Source: an uncultured Erythrobacter sp. (GTDB lineage Bacteria > Pseudomonadota > Alphaproteobacteria > Sphingomonadales > Sphingomonadaceae). From it: DNA of 16,258 nucleotides. Position 1 is the first letter of the stretch. The number at the start of each line of letters is the position of its first letter. This document shows, in pieces, positions 1-8,089 of this stretch. The translations under genes were made by a program, and so were the position numbers. The notes beneath the pieces were generated by a model. The model was not told where the DNA came from. It did not search any database and saw nothing but the letters and a program-made list of their open reading frames with translations. Where the stretch lies: assembly GCA_913061345.1 (NCBI GenBank), contig CAJXTZ010000052.1, positions 1 through 16,258 of the forward strand, written 5' to 3'.

Positions 1-42
1 CTATCCTCTTCGTCGGCAGCGTCAGATGTGTATAAGAGACAG
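1..42 (+). other. Illumina Nextera adapter and index contamination
   Basis: Bases 10-42 match the 33-base Nextera read-1 transposon adapter, ending in the 19-base Tn5 mosaic end (AGATGTGTATAAGAGACAG, 24-42). Bases 2-9 read TATCCTCT, which I recognise as a standard Nextera i5 index (N503/S503), and base 1 is the last base of the preceding flow-cell primer. This is library DNA left on the end of a contig, not biology. Genomic sequence starts at about 43. The match is recalled from known adapter sequences and is unambiguous in order and orientation. Confidence 0.97.
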
Positions 43-560
43 GGAACATAGCCCATGAAACCCAGCGCAGCGGCGGCCATTGCAGCGGCGATCACGGCGC
101 ACATTCCGGCAAGCGAGCTGATGCGCGAAAGAAACGCAACCACCAGCCAAACCAATGCATAGGCAAGGCCGATCTGCCAGGCGAGGCCGATGCTGACACC
201 CAGGTTGGTTGCCACGCCCTTCCCGCCTCTAAAGCCTAGCCAGACGGGAAAGCAATGTCCCAGAACTGCGCTCAATGCGGCGAGGGGCACCGGGCCGAAA
301 AAGGCATCCGGCGTGGTCGCAGGCTGTTCCAACAGCGCCTTTGCCAACAGCACAGGCACCAGGCCCTTGGCCAGATCCAGCAGCAGGGTGGCGGCAGCAA
401 GCTTCTTGGAGCCGGTGCGCAGCACATTGGTGGCGCCGATGTTGCCGCTGCCGATATTGCGGATATCGCCTTTGCCACCTGCCTTGGCCAGCAGCAGGCC
501 AAACGGGATGGAACCGGCAATATATCCCAGGAGAAATCCAAGAAACTGGTCCAAATTCAT
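43..560 (-). CDS. plsY: Glycerol-3-phosphate acyltransferase PlsY, 3' end missing
   Basis: PlsY is an inner-membrane enzyme that moves the acyl group from acyl-phosphate to glycerol-3-phosphate, the first step of phospholipid synthesis. Translation from the ATG at 560 starts MNLDQFLGFLLGYIAGSIPF and stays open for about 172 codons up to the adapter junction. Two family motifs are clear: the segment around GSGNIGATNVLR (about residues 36-47), and GHCFPVWLGFRGGKGVAT (about 100-117) with the phosphate-binding GGKG. Hydrophobic segments lie at the N-terminus, around 55-75, and near the visible C-terminus (WQIGLAYALVWLVVAFLS). Full-length PlsY is about 200 residues, so roughly 25-35 C-terminal residues and the stop are lost with the contig end. 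It is divergent from murI across a 98-base gap (561-658). Confidence 0.93.
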
Positions 561-658
561 ACTCCCGCCTGCCCCGAGCTTGTTCGAGGACCGCAATGTC
601 TTATAGCGCACCGTTAACGGGAATGGGCTTCATTCCACAAGCGCAGGGTGAGCACAAA

Positions 659-1462
659 GTGCAGAAAGTGAAGTCGAATTCCCCCATCCTGCTGTTCGAT
701 TCAGGCTTCGGCGGACTCACCGTGCTATCTGAATTGCGCGCGCAACTCCCGCAGGCACCTGTCATTTACGCCGCCGATACCGCCGGCCTGCCTTATGGTG
801 AGAAGACCGAGGCAGAAGTTGCCGCAAGGGTCGCCGGACTTCTGGGGCGGCTTGCCGAACGATATCATCCGCGCATTATTTGCATTGCCTGCAACACCGC
901 CAGTACCATTGCGCTGGGGATGGTGCGCGACGTGCTGGAAACGCCGATCGTCGGCACCGTGCCAGCGATAAAGCCGGCCGCCGGCCTGACGCGCAGCGGA
1001 ACCATCGGGCTGCTGGGAACGGCTGCCACGATCCGGCAGGCCTATGTCGACAATCTCGAGGCCGAATTTGCCAATGGCAATCGCCTGTTGCGCCATGCCG
1101 CGCCCGAACTGGTGTCTGCCGCCGAGAGCAAACTTCGCGGTCAAGCACCCGACCCGTCCGCTTTCATACGGGCGGCCGAGGGGTTGTTGAACCAGGATGG
1201 TGGCGACGAGATCGATACGGTCGTGCTGGCCTGCACCCATTTTCCACTGGTGAAGACCGAACTGGCCGAGGCTTTCGGCAAAAAAGTGCAATTTATCGAC
1301 GGTGCTGAGGGGATTGCCCGCCGCATCGCATATCTGACACAAGGCCAGTCATTCGATCGACACGGTGATGATCTGGCGATCGTGACTGGCGCAGGACTGG
1401 ATGACGTGGAACTCTTTGGTGGACTGGAGCGCTACGGAATCGGCAGAATCCTGCCACTGTAA
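659..1462 (+). CDS. murI: Glutamate racemase MurI
   Basis: This cytoplasmic, cofactor-independent racemase turns L-glutamate into D-glutamate for peptidoglycan. With the GTG at 659 the protein has 267 residues, the usual length. Family motifs: [13 protein letters not shown] with the conserved Asp at 14, CIACNTAST with the first catalytic Cys at 78, and [11 protein letters not shown] with the second catalytic Cys at 192 and His at 194. The start is uncertain. GTG 659 has GGGTGAG six bases upstream and leaves a short N-terminus before ILLFDSG, as is typical of the family. ATG 596 has GAGGA five bases upstream but would add 21 residues (MSYSAPLTGMGFIP...) that do not look like MurI; ATG 623 and GTG 668 are also in frame. 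hemA follows on the same strand after 106 bases. Function is certain; the start is moderately sure. Confidence 0.93.
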   Translation: MQKVKSNSPILLFDSGFGGLTVLSELRAQLPQAPVIYAADTAGLPYGEKTEAEVAARVAGLLGRLAERYHPRIICIACNTASTIALGMVRDVLETPIVGTVPAIKPAAGLTRSGTIGLLGTAATIRQAYVDNLEAEFANGNRLLRHAAPELVSAAESKLRGQAPDPSAFIRAAEGLLNQDGGDEIDTVVLACTHFPLVKTELAEAFGKKVQFIDGAEGIARRIAYLTQGQSFDRHGDDLAIVTGAGLDDVELFGGLERYGIGRILPL

Positions 1463-1568
1463 TGAGAACGGTTCGCAAACTCCGTGCTTTAAAACATTAA
1501 GCTTCTTGACTAAATCCGCAGGAACGAACGGCCGCGAATCTGGATGCGGCGCAGCTTGGACAGATACG

Positions 1569-2789
1569 CTGAACTACGACCAGATCTTCGACCGGGCGAT
1601 TGACCGCCTGCATTCCGAGGGACGTTACCGCGTCTTCATCGATATCCTGCGCAACAAGGGCGCCTACCCCAATGCGCGCTGTTTTGCAGGCCACAACGGT
1701 CCCAAGCCGATCACCGTCTGGTGCTCCAACGATTACCTCGCCATGGGCCAGCATCCCAAGGTGGTAGAGGCGATGGAAGAGGCGCTGCACGATGTGGGCG
1801 CAGGTTCAGGGGGCACCCGCAATATTGGCGGCAACACGCATTACCATATCGAGCTGGAGAACGAACTGGCAGACTTGCATGGCAAGGAAGCTGCACTGCT
1901 TTTCACCAGCGGATATGTATCCAACGATGCAACCCTTTCCACGCTGGCCAAGCTGCTACCGGGCTGCATGATCTTCTCTGATGAGCTGAACCATGCCAGC
2001 ATGATTGCCGGCATTCGCAATTCCGGTTGCGAGAAGCGCATCTTTCGTCACAACGACATGGAGCATCTGGAGCAGGTGCTCGCTGCCGAAGATTTCGACA
2101 CGCCCAAGGTCATCGCATTCGAAAGCGTGTATTCGATGGATGGCGACGTCGCACCGATCCATGCGATCTGCGATCTGGCAGAGAAATACAACGCCCTCAC
2201 CTACATCGATGAAGTGCACGCCGTGGGCATGTACGGCGAGCGCGGTGGCGGCATTTCGGAGCGGGACGATGCGGCGCACCGTATCGACCTGATCGAGGGA
2301 ACCCTAGGCAAGGCTTTCGGCGTGATGGGCGGCTATGTCGCATCCAGTCGCAAGATCATCGATTGCATCCGTTCCTACGCGCCCGGCTTCATCTTCACCA
2401 CTTCACTCAGTCCGGTGCTCGTTGCTGGTGTGCTCGCCTCGGTAAAGCATCTCAAGGGGAGCTGTGTGGAACGCGACGCGCAGCAGGCTGCGGCGGGTAT
2501 GCTGAAGCAGAAGTTGCGCAATGCCGGACTGCCGGTCATGGATTCCACCACGCATATCGTGCCGTTGATGGTAGGTGACCCTGTTCGCGCCAAGAAGATC
2601 AGCGATATCCTGCTAGCCGAATACGGCGTTTATGTTCAGCCGATCAACTTCCCCACCGTGCCGCGCGGGACGGAGCGTTTGCGCTTTACCCCCGGCCCTG
2701 CCCATAGCGAAGCCATGATGGATGAACTTACAAAGGCACTGGTGGAAATCTGGGACCGGCTCGACCTGGAATTGCGCGAAGCAGCCTAG
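1569..2789 (+). CDS. hemA: 5-Aminolevulinate synthase (C4 pathway), no ATG at the expected start
   Basis: This PLP enzyme condenses glycine and succinyl-CoA to 5-aminolevulinate, the first step of heme synthesis in alphaproteobacteria. Motifs: [52 protein letters not shown], and [13 protein letters not shown] with the PLP-binding Lys. The conserved N-terminus [14 protein letters not shown] is normally preceded by Met; here that codon is CTG (1569-1571). Counting from this CTG gives 406 residues and puts the PLP lysine at 248, the number I recall for the Rhodobacter capsulatus enzyme. Other in-frame starts are TTG 1506 (21 extra residues, no Shine-Dalgarno) and ATG 1401 inside murI. The next in-frame ATG is deep in the fold (CSNDYLAM). 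So the start is a genuine CTG, the upstream TTG, or a base-call error. It lies 106 bases after murI. Confidence 0.92.
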   Translation: MNYDQIFDRAIDRLHSEGRYRVFIDILRNKGAYPNARCFAGHNGPKPITVWCSNDYLAMGQHPKVVEAMEEALHDVGAGSGGTRNIGGNTHYHIELENELADLHGKEAALLFTSGYVSNDATLSTLAKLLPGCMIFSDELNHASMIAGIRNSGCEKRIFRHNDMEHLEQVLAAEDFDTPKVIAFESVYSMDGDVAPIHAICDLAEKYNALTYIDEVHAVGMYGERGGGISERDDAAHRIDLIEGTLGKAFGVMGGYVASSRKIIDCIRSYAPGFIFTTSLSPVLVAGVLASVKHLKGSCVERDAQQAAAGMLKQKLRNAGLPVMDSTTHIVPLMVGDPVRAKKISDILLAEYGVYVQPINFPTVPRGTERLRFTPGPAHSEAMMDELTKALVEIWDRLDLELREAA

Positions 2790-2843
2790 CTCGGTCTTCG
2801 ACGCTGAAAGCGTGCCCGGCTAGCACCAGTTCCCAGCCCGTAT

Positions 2844-2860
2844 TTAGCGACAAGTTAACC
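2844..2860 (+). promoter_or_regulatory. CtrA-like binding site upstream of the c-di-GMP gene
   Basis: The sequence is TTAG, seven bases, then TTAACC. The CtrA consensus of alphaproteobacteria is TTAA-N7-TTAA(C), so this is one mismatch from a full site with the exact spacing. It lies 67-83 bases before the ATG of the PAS-GGDEF-EAL-PilZ gene, a sensible operator position. CtrA commonly controls motility and c-di-GMP genes, which fits. This is motif matching only. Confidence 0.4.
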
Positions 2861-2926
2861 ATTACATGCCACTGCTTCCCAACGAACGGCGGAAATATCC
2901 GCGCGTGAAGAATATGTTGGAGTGAA

Positions 2927-5089
2927 ATGGCAGTCAGAGGGCTTCTCAAAGGATTTGCCGGAGGAAAGGTTGCCGGTAACGACGCTTTACGGCTTGAGGT
3001 TCTCGACGACTTCGAACAGGCCGGGATCGGCTGGATCTGGGCCAGCGATGCCGAAGGCCGACTGATCTATCTCTCCGATCGCGCATTCCAGAACCTCGGC
3101 CGCGATCCCTCTGCCATGATCGGCCAGCCACTTGTGGAACTGTTCGAGGTTGACCGCTCCAATCCAGACGAGAGGTCCGACAGGCCCCTCAATTTCCAGC
3201 TTTCGGCGCGCAACAAGCTGACTGATCTCGTGGTGAAATTCGGAAGCGATAGCAACCGCCCCAAATGGTGGGCGCTTAGCGGACATCCCAAGGTGTCGGC
3301 TGACGGTACGTTCCAGGGTTATCGCGGAAGTGCCAAAGACATCACCCTAGAATTTCAACGCAAGCTCGAAGATTCGCACGCTGCCGAGTTCGATTCCCTT
3401 ACCGGCTTGGCGAACCGCCACCGTATGGACCGTCGTCTGGATTCCACCCTCTCCGCGTACAAATCCGCAAAGCGTTCGTGCGCCCTGCTGATGATGGATC
3501 TCGACAAGTTCAAATACGTCAACGATACGATGGGCCACCCTGCTGGTGACGAACTTCTGCGACAGGTCGGCGACCGGCTGCGCGCCGTTGTCGGCAACCG
3601 CGGCGAGATCGGACGGCTTGGCGGCGATGAATTCCAGGTCATTCTGCCCGATGTCGACGATCGTGGCGAGCTGGGGGAGCTGGCTGACAAGATCATCCAG
3701 ATGCTGTCTTCCCCCTACCAGGTCGAGGGAAAGCGCGCGATCATAGGTGCCTCCGTAGGCGTATCGATTGCCCCCTACGATGGGTTGGAGCGCGATGAAC
3801 TGACCCGCTCCGCCGACCTTGCACTCTATGCTGCAAAGAACGGCGGGCGCGGCATGTACCGCTTCTATTCGGCAGAACTGAAAGATGTTGAGCAGGAACG
3901 TCAGATCATGCTCGATGATCTGCGCATGGCGATGGAGAAAGAACAGCTGAAGCTGCATTATCAACCCGTCGTGCGAACCAGCGATAACACCATTGTCGGG
4001 TTCGAGGCCCTGATGCGATGGGAACACCCCGACAAAGGGAATATTCCGCCCAACCACTTCATTCCCGTCGCCGAAGATTCGGACCTTATCAATCGTCTTG
4101 GCGAATGGGCGCTTCGGCGCGCCTGCGAAGATGCCTACAGCTGGCCTGAAAACGTGCGCGTCGCCGTCAACGTGTCGGCGAAGCAGTTTGCTAACAAGGG
4201 CTTCATCGCCGTAGTGACGCAAGTCCTTGCTGAAACCGGGCTGGACCCGGACCGGCTTGAACTGGAGCTTACCGAAACCGTATTCGTCGGTGATCTGGAG
4301 ACCACCGAAAAGACCTTCAACGCGCTCAAGCACCTCGGTGTGCGTCTTGCCCTGGATGATTTCGGTACCGGCTATTCCTCGCTCAGTTACCTGCGCTCTG
4401 CCCCATTCGACAAGTTGAAGGTGGACAAGAGCTTCGTCGATAGCTGCACGCAGAAAGACCAGAACAGCGCCAAAATCATTTCTGCCATCATCGGTCTTTC
4501 CAACGCGCTTGGTATGGATGTCACGGTGGAAGGCGTCGAAGCTTTCGACCAGTTCGAACTGATCTGCAAGAAAGGCGCCAAGTACATACAGGGATGGATC
4601 TATTCCAAGGCGCGCCCGCAGTGCGAGATTCTCGAGGAGATCGCCAACGGCGGTTACAAGATCGAGCCCAGCGGCCCTGACCAGTACAGACCTGAACGCC
4701 GCAGCGTGTTCCGCCGTATTGGCGTAATCCACGAAGATCACCGCTACGAAGCAGTGATGCGCGATCTTAGCAAGACAGGTTCGCGGATCGAGGGGCTGGT
4801 TGGCGTTCCTGAAGGCGCGGGCCTGGTGCTCGATCTGGGCGGTGGTCAACTGGCCGTATGCAATGTGCGCCGATCGGAGGATGCCACGATCGGCGTCGAA
4901 TTCGAAACACCTCTGATCAGTGATGGGTCAGGCGGATTGTGCACGCGCCACCGCGTCTCGCCCTATGTGCTAGCTTCTGCTGGCATGCCGCTTACGTCAC
5001 TGCCGCCGGGCAATTACCCGGATTCGATGCTGGGCGACGGCCCTAAAAGCCAGCCGCAGTTCATGCAGGTGACCGTCCAGCGCAATTGA
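2927..5089 (+). CDS. c-di-GMP turnover and sensing protein with PAS, GGDEF, EAL and PilZ domains
   Basis: The 720-residue protein has no obvious signal peptide or membrane segment and is probably cytoplasmic. A PAS domain (about 25-145) is followed by GGDEF (about 150-315) with an intact G232-G233-D234-E235-F236 motif, so diguanylate cyclase activity is possible. No RxxD inhibition site lies five residues before it (GNRG there). The EAL domain (about 330-580) keeps E360, N415, E450, D477, D478, K498, E535 and Q555, the metal-binding and catalytic set, so phosphodiesterase activity is likely. A C-terminal PilZ domain (about 590-680) has RRSVFRR (R592 and R596 fit RxxxR) and DLSKTG (D613, S615, G618), the c-di-GMP-binding signature. 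The ATG at 2927 has GGAG four bases upstream. The gene stands alone and converges with the decarboxylase gene after 22 bases. Domain calls are firm; the net activity is unknown. Confidence 0.92.
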   Translation: MAVRGLLKGFAGGKVAGNDALRLEVLDDFEQAGIGWIWASDAEGRLIYLSDRAFQNLGRDPSAMIGQPLVELFEVDRSNPDERSDRPLNFQLSARNKLTDLVVKFGSDSNRPKWWALSGHPKVSADGTFQGYRGSAKDITLEFQRKLEDSHAAEFDSLTGLANRHRMDRRLDSTLSAYKSAKRSCALLMMDLDKFKYVNDTMGHPAGDELLRQVGDRLRAVVGNRGEIGRLGGDEFQVILPDVDDRGELGELADKIIQMLSSPYQVEGKRAIIGASVGVSIAPYDGLERDELTRSADLALYAAKNGGRGMYRFYSAELKDVEQERQIMLDDLRMAMEKEQLKLHYQPVVRTSDNTIVGFEALMRWEHPDKGNIPPNHFIPVAEDSDLINRLGEWALRRACEDAYSWPENVRVAVNVSAKQFANKGFIAVVTQVLAETGLDPDRLELELTETVFVGDLETTEKTFNALKHLGVRLALDDFGTGYSSLSYLRSAPFDKLKVDKSFVDSCTQKDQNSAKIISAIIGLSNALGMDVTVEGVEAFDQFELICKKGAKYIQGWIYSKARPQCEILEEIANGGYKIEPSGPDQYRPERRSVFRRIGVIHEDHRYEAVMRDLSKTGSRIEGLVGVPEGAGLVLDLGGGQLAVCNVRRSEDATIGVEFETPLISDGSGGLCTRHRVSPYVLASAGMPLTSLPPGNYPDSMLGDGPKSQPQFMQVTVQRN

Positions 5090-5111
5090 TCCGCAGCTGC
5101 GTAAACACGCG

Positions 5112-6317
5112 TCAGCGAAGGCTTACCACATTGTCGCTTTCGCGCGGATCGGGTCGATCGCCGCGATAGAGGCTGGACATGGGCTCATCCGCCACCAGCA
5201 CGGCCTCGCTTGCGCCAAAGCCGTTAAACGCCGTCTTCATTGCTGCGCCATAAGCGCCAAGCATGCCGATCTCGATGTAGTCGCCGGCCTGGATATCTTC
5301 GGGCAGCATGAAGGGACCCTTCATGTAGTCCGCGTCGTCGCAGGTGGGGCCGTAAAAAGAGAACTCGGCCAACGGATTGCGCAGGTCATCTTCCAGTGCG
5401 GTAACAGGAAAGCGCCATGCGACATGCGCCGCGTCGAACAGCGCACCATAGGCGCCGTCGTTGATGTACAGTTCGTCTCCGCGACGTTTCTCCACTTTTA
5501 CGATGATGGAGGAATACTCAGCGCAAAGCGCCCTGCCCGGCTCCGCCCAAAGCTCCGCCGAATACGAAATCGGCAGCGCTTCGAAATGCTGATGGATCAG
5601 TTGAAAATAGTCTTCCAGCGCCGGCGGATCGAGATCGGGATAGACACTGGGGAATCCTCCGCCCACATCGATGATATCCACGGTGACCGCGGCCTCGGCA
5701 ATGGCTGCGCGAACGCGTTCCAGCGCCTGAACATAGGCAAACGGCGTCATGGCCTGGCTGCCGACGTGGAAGCAGATGCCCAACGCATCGCAATGCTGGC
5801 GCGTGGCTTGCAGCAAGGGAGCGGCATCGGCCAGATCGACGCCAAACTTGGCCGCAAGCGACAATTCGGAATGTTCGGACGACACGCGCAGCCGCACCAG
5901 CAGATTAAGATCGCTCGCGCGCGTTCCATCTTCGGTAGTGGTCGCTTCCACGACCTTTTCCAGTTCCTCCAGCGTATCGAGGCTGTAGGTTCTTACGCCA
6001 TGTTCGAAATAGGCTTCACGCACCGCGCGGCGGGTCTTCACCGGGTGCATGAAGCACAAAACGGCATCGGGCAGCGTGTCGCGCACCATGCGCACCTCTG
6101 CGATGGAGGCCACGTCGTAGTGCGTGACGCCCGCGTCCCAAAGAATGCGGATCAGGTCGGGAGAAGGGTTCGCCTTCACGGCATACATCGCCTTGCCCGG
6201 AAACTTCTGCGTAAAGAAGCGGGCAGCGCGCGACGCCGCATGCGGGCGAAGAAGGGTCACGGGTTCGTCCGGCTCGAGGGCGCGGACTACAGCCTTGGCA
6301 TCGGGATACTGGAGCAA
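5112..6317 (-). CDS. Ornithine decarboxylase, fold-type III PLP enzyme
   Basis: It likely decarboxylates ornithine to putrescine, the entry to polyamine synthesis; some relatives also accept lysine. The 401-residue protein has the alanine-racemase-like fold: YAVKANP with PLP lysine K48, HVGSQ (184-188), the phosphate-binding GGGFP (219-223), EPGRALCAE (259-267), and YGPTCDDADYM with the active-site Cys at 326. The length matches the short bacterial and eukaryotic-type enzymes rather than the large fold-I decarboxylases. The start is TTG at 6317: an in-frame TAA lies 21 bases upstream, no ATG or GTG lies between, and an AGGGGG Shine-Dalgarno precedes it by about nine bases. It is convergent with the c-di-GMP gene and is the likely upstream partner of the deoxyhypusine-synthase-like gene at 8090-9145. 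Preference for ornithine over lysine is inferred from family. Confidence 0.87.
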   Translation of the reverse strand: MLQYPDAKAVVRALEPDEPVTLLRPHAASRAARFFTQKFPGKAMYAVKANPSPDLIRILWDAGVTHYDVASIAEVRMVRDTLPDAVLCFMHPVKTRRAVREAYFEHGVRTYSLDTLEELEKVVEATTTEDGTRASDLNLLVRLRVSSEHSELSLAAKFGVDLADAAPLLQATRQHCDALGICFHVGSQAMTPFAYVQALERVRAAIAEAAVTVDIIDVGGGFPSVYPDLDPPALEDYFQLIHQHFEALPISYSAELWAEPGRALCAEYSSIIVKVEKRRGDELYINDGAYGALFDAAHVAWRFPVTALEDDLRNPLAEFSFYGPTCDDADYMKGPFMLPEDIQAGDYIEIGMLGAYGAAMKTAFNGFGASEAVLVADEPMSSLYRGDRPDPRESDNVVSLR

Positions 6318-6460
6318 TTCAAGGGACCCCCTAAGGTGTTAACCGAACAAGTAGCTGCCTTGCGGTGGGAATCCCTTGGGGCAGCGGAAGCGCGCATTTA
6401 AGCCGCATAGGCTGAATTGCAAGAGAAATCGGTTGGGTCGAGCCTCGTAGGGAGCAGGCC

Positions 6461-7012
6461 CTAGAACTGCACGTTGGGTGCCTGATCGACCACGCCTTTT
6501 TCGCTGTCGTCCAGACGGTGAAAATCGGCTTCTTCGAAACCCAGCGCTCCGGCAAACAGCACGGCCGGAAATGTCTCTCTACCTGTGTTAAAGCGAGAAA
6601 CGGCGGCGTTCAACGCACGGCGTGCGGCGGCCAGCTTGTCTTCCACATCGGACAGTTCACGTTGCAACTGCTGAAAATTGGTTGAAGCCTTGAGGTCGGG
6701 ATAAGCCTCCCCCAACGCCAGCAAACGATCCAGCGCGACGCGCAACTGCGCCTCATCCTGCGAGTTGATAGTCCCCTGCGCAGCCGTGTTGCGAGCGAGG
6801 ATAACCTGTTCGAGCGTTTCCTGTTCATGATCGGCATAGCCCTTCACCGTGTTCACCAGATTAGGGATCAGATCGTGCCGCTGGCGTAGCTGCGCATCAA
6901 TGTCGGCCACGCCCTGGTTCACATTCTGCCGCAGCGCCACGAGCCGGTTATAGATGCCAACCAGCACAAGAAGCAGCATGACGATGACGACAATTGCGAT
7001 TATCAATTCCAT
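6461..7012 (-). CDS. LemA family protein
   Basis: The 183-residue protein has one N-terminal membrane segment (about 2-20, MELIIAIVVIVMLLLVLVGIY) and a helical, coiled-coil-prone body. LemA hallmarks are YNRLVALRQNVNQGVADIDAQL, RHDLIPNLVNTVKGYA, a central ARN, LKASTNFQQLQRELSDVEDKLAAAR, and the short C-terminal PNVQF. The biochemical role of LemA proteins is not established; the body is expected outside or at the membrane. The start is an ATG at 7012. It is divergent from a DUF3137 gene, a family often found beside lemA, which suggests a shared membrane or envelope role. A 143-base gap separates it from the decarboxylase gene on the same strand, so an operon is not obvious. Confidence 0.9.
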   Translation of the reverse strand: MELIIAIVVIVMLLLVLVGIYNRLVALRQNVNQGVADIDAQLRQRHDLIPNLVNTVKGYADHEQETLEQVILARNTAAQGTINSQDEAQLRVALDRLLALGEAYPDLKASTNFQQLQRELSDVEDKLAAARRALNAAVSRFNTGRETFPAVLFAGALGFEEADFHRLDDSEKGVVDQAPNVQF

Positions 7013-7040
7013 GATTTTGCCCCTAGCCTACCCTTGTTAA

Positions 7041-7068
7041 ATAATAGTGTGCCACGATGGTGGTCAAA
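7041..7068 (-). promoter_or_regulatory. Possible sigma-70 promoter of lemA
   Basis: On the minus strand, TTTGAC (7068-7063) is followed after 16 bases by TATTAT (7046-7041), a reasonable -35 and -10 pair about 30 bases before the lemA ATG. The spacer contains a short inverted repeat, CCAC-GATG-GTGG (7052-7063), that could be an operator. The gap is shared with the divergent DUF3137 gene, so a regulator here could act on both. Motif reading only. Confidence 0.35.
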
Positions 7069-7111
7069 GGCAACGGGTTTACGCCTAGCGCGGCGATAAA
7101 GGGGGAAGTTG

Positions 7112-8068
7112 ATGATCGATCGCCCGGATGTAGACGCTCTGATGGCGGGCGAATTGGGGCGGTGGCTGGAAGGGCAGGAGCAAGTTCGCGCGGAGGCGAA
7201 GAAAAAGACCTGGAACCGCCGGTTCATCGTCCTCATCATACTGTTGCCGTTGGCGCTTTTCGTCTTGATCGCGTTCCAGGTCGACTTCGCCCCGGTCGCC
7301 TGGGGTGGCGCGGTGCTTGGCGCAGCAGGCTTTGCCTGGGCGCAGCGTCCGGTCACCAAGGCAGTGAAAACAGTCAAGGTCGGTATCAACGAAGCGATAG
7401 CCGGGACACTGGGGCTGGAATACCGGCACGACTGTGATCCCGGCATGCCGTTCGAACTGGCCAAGTCATGCAGGCTACTTCCAAAATACGACCGCGCCAG
7501 CTTTGAAGATCATTGGAGCGGACATATAGGCGATATTCCATTTTCGCTGCACGAGGTCAAACTGGAGGAGAAGCGCGGGTCGGGAAAGAACCGCCGCTGG
7601 GTAACCGTGTTCCGCGGTATCATCATGAGCGTTGGCTATTCGCGCCGGTTCCATGGCACCACCCTGCTCGTTCGAGACAACGCGTTCAGGCACTTTTACG
7701 GCGCCAAGAAGGACACCATCGAAGTGATCGGCAAGCGGCTCGACTATGCCGAAATGACCCACCCCGACTTCGAGGACAAGTTCGATATCTTCACCACCGA
7801 CCAGACCGAGGCGCGGCACCTGATCGACCCGCTTTACGTCGAGCGCCTTATCGCGGTGGAGCAGAGTTATCGCGGCGACGACGTGACCACGATCTTTCAT
7901 GAGGGCAATCTGGTGGTGACACTAAAGGCGGGCAACATGTTCGAGAGCGGTCATATCGAAGCGCGCCACGATCGCCGCCGGATGGAGACCACCGTTGACC
8001 AGTTCGCCCGCATTGCCGACCTTGCGCGCGAGCTTAACAGTCGCGAACCGGTGACGGGTCAGAGATAG
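7112..8068 (+). CDS. DUF3137 domain membrane protein
   Basis: The 318-residue protein starts at ATG 7112 with GGGGGAA a few bases upstream; the TTG at 7109 immediately before is a less likely start. After a charged N-terminus come two membrane segments (about 36-55, FIVLIILLPLALFVLIAF, and about 60-77, VAWGGAVLGAAGFAWA). A soluble domain follows, with features of the DUF3137 family: an FRGIIMSV strand, then EVIGKRLDYAEMTHPDFEDKFDIFTTDQTEARHLIDPLYVERL. No catalytic motif is visible and no function is known for the family. The divergent neighbour is lemA. The 3' end converges with the deoxyhypusine-synthase-like gene after 21 bases. Family is fairly sure; role unknown. Confidence 0.82.
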   Translation: MIDRPDVDALMAGELGRWLEGQEQVRAEAKKKTWNRRFIVLIILLPLALFVLIAFQVDFAPVAWGGAVLGAAGFAWAQRPVTKAVKTVKVGINEAIAGTLGLEYRHDCDPGMPFELAKSCRLLPKYDRASFEDHWSGHIGDIPFSLHEVKLEEKRGSGKNRRWVTVFRGIIMSVGYSRRFHGTTLLVRDNAFRHFYGAKKDTIEVIGKRLDYAEMTHPDFEDKFDIFTTDQTEARHLIDPLYVERLIAVEQSYRGDDVTTIFHEGNLVVTLKAGNMFESGHIEARHDRRRMETTVDQFARIADLARELNSREPVTGQR

Positions 8069-8089
8069 CCCGCCCCTCATACCGTGCGT

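Noticed and set aside
24..42. Transposon end
   Set aside because: It is the Tn5 mosaic end used in library preparation, as shown by the adjoining adapter and index, not a natural insertion.
1401..1568. hemA start at ATG 1401 inside murI
   Set aside because: It would add 56 residues with no family similarity and overlap murI by 62 bases.
3347..4849. 500-codon open frame on the minus strand
   Set aside because: It lies wholly antisense to the clearly coding GGDEF-EAL region and its translation shows no domain; GC-rich codon use keeps the opposite frame free of stops.
5092..5101. CGCAGCTGCG palindrome as a terminator between convergent genes
   Set aside because: A perfect ten-base palindrome leaves no loop and no T-run follows; likely chance.
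5424..6401. 325-codon open frame on the plus strand
   Set aside because: Antisense to the ornithine decarboxylase gene, whose motifs are all on the minus strand; no recognisable domain.
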